A stretch of 7,739 bases of DNA from a bacterium. GTDB taxonomy: Bacteria > Spirochaetota > UBA4802 > UBA5550. A program made the position numbers and the translations under genes. The notes below the pieces were generated by a model, which saw only the letters and a program-made list of their open reading frames with translations, was not told where the DNA came from and did not search any database. The DNA lies in contig JAAENB010000669.1 in assembly GCA_024224995.1 (NCBI GenBank), forward strand, positions 1-7,739, in the 5' to 3' direction. Below, piece after piece: positions 6,857-7,739 of this stretch (position 1 is its first letter; the number at the start of each line of letters is the position of its first letter).

Positions 6857-6881
6857 TCTCCCCCAAAGTTTGGATAATTAT

Positions 6882-6910
6882 ATAATATACTATTTTTCAT
6901 TCTCTGTCAA
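6882..6910 (-). promoter_or_regulatory. Near-consensus sigma-70 promoter of the 221-residue lipoprotein gene
   Basis: Read leftward, TTGACA (6910-6905) is a perfect -35 and TATTAT (6887-6882) matches five of six -10 bases, with the optimal 17-base spacer. Transcription should begin near 6875, leaving a leader of about 20 bases that contains the GGGGGAG ribosome site. This is the strongest promoter visible in the window, suggesting high basal expression. Confidence 0.8.
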
Positions 6911-6958
6911 TAGGCAGGGAATGAACGCGACTTGTGCGGCAATAAAAGCGAACCTTTT

Positions 6959-7054
6959 TTTTGTATTTGAGGCTGCCAACAACAGCGGGCTTCTTTATGA
7001 TGTTTCGGCAGTAATAAGCGGTACAAGCATTTCAGCTGAACTCCCCTATGGAAC
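6959..7054 (+). pseudogene. Decayed fragment of the DUF5018-like domain
   Basis: Bases 6964-7054 align without gaps to 2791-2881 of the intact propeller gene with about seven differences by eye, keeping the frame (FEAANNSGL, DVSAVISG, SISAELPYGT). Homology ends abruptly after CTATGGAAC, and the frame stops at 7071-7073. A frame with ATG 6921 runs through it, but the upstream residues do not match the parent and there is no convincing ribosome site. It is a gene remnant or duplicated domain piece rather than a gene. Confidence 0.8.
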
Positions 7055-7134
7055 AGGGTCACTCTGGCAGTGATTATCAGGCTTATTAATCAACTCCAAT
7101 AGAAGTTATTCCCCTTATGATGGGAAAGTGTGTT

Positions 7135-7173
7135 TTATACCCGCCAGGAAAATTCATGAGGGGTATAATTTTT
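7135..7173 (+). terminator. Terminator-like hairpin
   Basis: TTATACCC (7135-7142) pairs perfectly with GGGTATAA (7161-7168) and is followed directly by TTTTT. The stem is short and AT-rich and the 18-base loop is long, so it would be weak. No intact rightward gene precedes it; it may be left over from a decayed one. Confidence 0.3.
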
Positions 7174-7303
7174 ATATGAGCAAATAGGTGTATTTTGATA
7201 TGCAAAAATATATTATTAAAAAAACAATATATGTTGATGATCTGTGCGCACAGACAAATTTTAAGACACTTTCTTCTATTAAATACTTATAAATTTTCTT
7301 TTC

Positions 7304-7399
7304 CCCAAACTTGCTGCTGAGGGTGCTGCATCTGCAAATGCCTATACCATTAATTATGCCGTTCCTCTGGCTTCCGTCGATGTTGTTATAACTCCGTAA
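7304..7399 (+). pseudogene. Possible C-terminal gene remnant
   Basis: A short open stretch reads PKLAAEGAASANAYTINY then AVPLASVDVVITP and TAA (7397-7399). The composition and the alternating hydrophobic pattern look like the last strands of an exported beta-sandwich domain. The frame is closed upstream by TAA at 7280-7282 and has no start codon or ribosome site. It does not match any part of the intact propeller gene. It could be chance, so the call is tentative. Confidence 0.3.
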
Positions 7400-7417
7400 T
7401 GTTCTTCTTAAGAAACT

Positions 7418-7611
7418 AAATTTGGGCGCATCCTTCGGACCGGGCTTCTCCGGGCTGCGCTTCGCTCCGGTCCTGCGGAAGACCTCCGGACTAAACCCTG
7501 CGTATCCCTTGCGCGGAGAGTTGCTTGCGCGGAGAGTTGCTCTTGAGAAACCAGGGTTCAGGGGGCAGGGGTCGCACCTCTCGCAGGGGTCGCACCTCTC
7601 GGGCACAATCC
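7418..7611. repeat. GC-rich intergenic element with nested tandem repeats and inverted repeat
   Basis: This stretch is visibly richer in G and C than its AT-rich flanks. It contains an inverted repeat (GGACCGG 7437-7443 with CCGGTCC 7467-7473), two perfect 16-bp tandem copies (7508-7523 and 7524-7539) and two perfect 18-bp tandem copies (7565-7582 and 7583-7600). The pattern resembles dispersed intergenic repeat families I recall from treponeme genomes, which is memory and not checked. Frames through it give Cys/Pro/Arg-rich nonsense and are not genes. There is no transposase. Confidence 0.6.
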
Positions 7612-7739
7612 TCTGGCCCGTGCATAGCTATAGTGTTATCATCCATGGAGGGGCGGTTATTTTGAAGAGAAACGGTTTTTGGAACGGGATTTGTTCCTAC
7701 GTAAAGAACTCTTCCAGCAAAGGAGCTTCCGGAAACCCC
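7491..7739 (-). CDS. Partial leftward frame open at the right edge, running into the GC-rich element
   Basis: From the right edge the frame is open for 82 codons to TAG 7493-7491. The first part (VSGSSFAGRVLYVGTNPVP, then KTVSLQNNRPSMDDNTIAMHG) reads like ordinary secreted-protein sequence. The last part (EVRPLREVRPLPPEPW) is translated from the tandem repeats. It may be the end of a gene whose original C-terminus was replaced when the element inserted, or simply chance. I do not recognise it and the start is outside the window. Confidence 0.25.
   Translation of the reverse strand, partial: GVSGSSFAGRVLYVGTNPVPKTVSLQNNRPSMDDNTIAMHGPEDCAREVRPLREVRPLPPEPWFLKSNSPRKQLSAQGIRRV

Noticed and set aside
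6813..7073. 86-codon rightward frame as a real gene
   Set aside because: Its N-terminal part overlaps the lipoprotein start and promoter on the other strand, and only the DUF5018 remnant inside it has meaning.
7172..7606. 144-codon leftward frame
   Set aside because: Half is translated GC-rich repeat (CDPCERCDPC) and half is AT-rich intergenic DNA; no ribosome site or recognisable domain.

Overview
The window looks like part of the accessory genome of a spirochaete, probably Treponema- or Spirochaeta-like. Three things suggest this: four reading frames start with lipoprotein signal peptides whose lipoboxes are loose in the spirochaetal way (LINC, NFAC, AYC, LISC); they carry modules common on spirochaetal surfaces (SBBP beta-propeller, DUF5018-like domain, ankyrin repeats, VCBS/FG-GAP repeats); and a GC-rich intergenic element at the right end resembles those I recall from treponeme genomes. 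The assignment is inference, since no rRNA or housekeeping gene is present.

Left third (1-4271): two lipoprotein genes diverge from a roughly 310-base intergenic region. Leftward, 1-1461 encodes a trypsin-family (S1) serine protease with an intact His/Asp/Ser triad and an activation-type Arg-Ile-Ile-Asn-Gly site, fused to at least 4.8 near-identical 51-residue calcium-loop (VCBS/FG-GAP) repeats. It runs off the left edge, so its C-terminus is unseen. Rightward, 1773-4271 encodes an 832-residue lipoprotein: beta-sandwich modules, a PKD/Ig-like domain, a DUF5018-like domain and exactly seven SBBP repeats, enough to close a seven-bladed propeller. The region between them holds two related 16-bp palindromes 94 bp apart, candidate operators.

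Middle (4272-5850): after a strong hairpin comes a leftward pair with a perfect TATAAT box upstream. The first gene encodes a small five-helix membrane protein (5235-5794) and the second, 26 bases later, an ankyrin-repeat lipoprotein (4445-5208). Both frames are broken as written, and each would be restored by one added base. The ankyrin break lies in a run of eight A right after the start codon.

Right (5850-7739): a leftward 221-residue lipoprotein gene of unknown function (6191-6856) has a near-consensus sigma-70 promoter. It is flanked by two decayed fragments of the 1773-4271 gene: a propeller/C-terminus piece at 5896-6150 and a DUF5018 piece at 6959-7054. The rest (7055-7739) has no convincing complete gene. 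It holds a possible C-terminal gene remnant (7304-7399), a terminator-like hairpin (7135-7173), the GC-rich element with nested tandem repeats (7418-7611) and a short leftward frame open at the right edge.

Overall this is a surface-lipoprotein neighbourhood with clear signs of domain duplication, repeat-driven recombination and gene decay. I see no transposase, CRISPR array, tRNA or rRNA.
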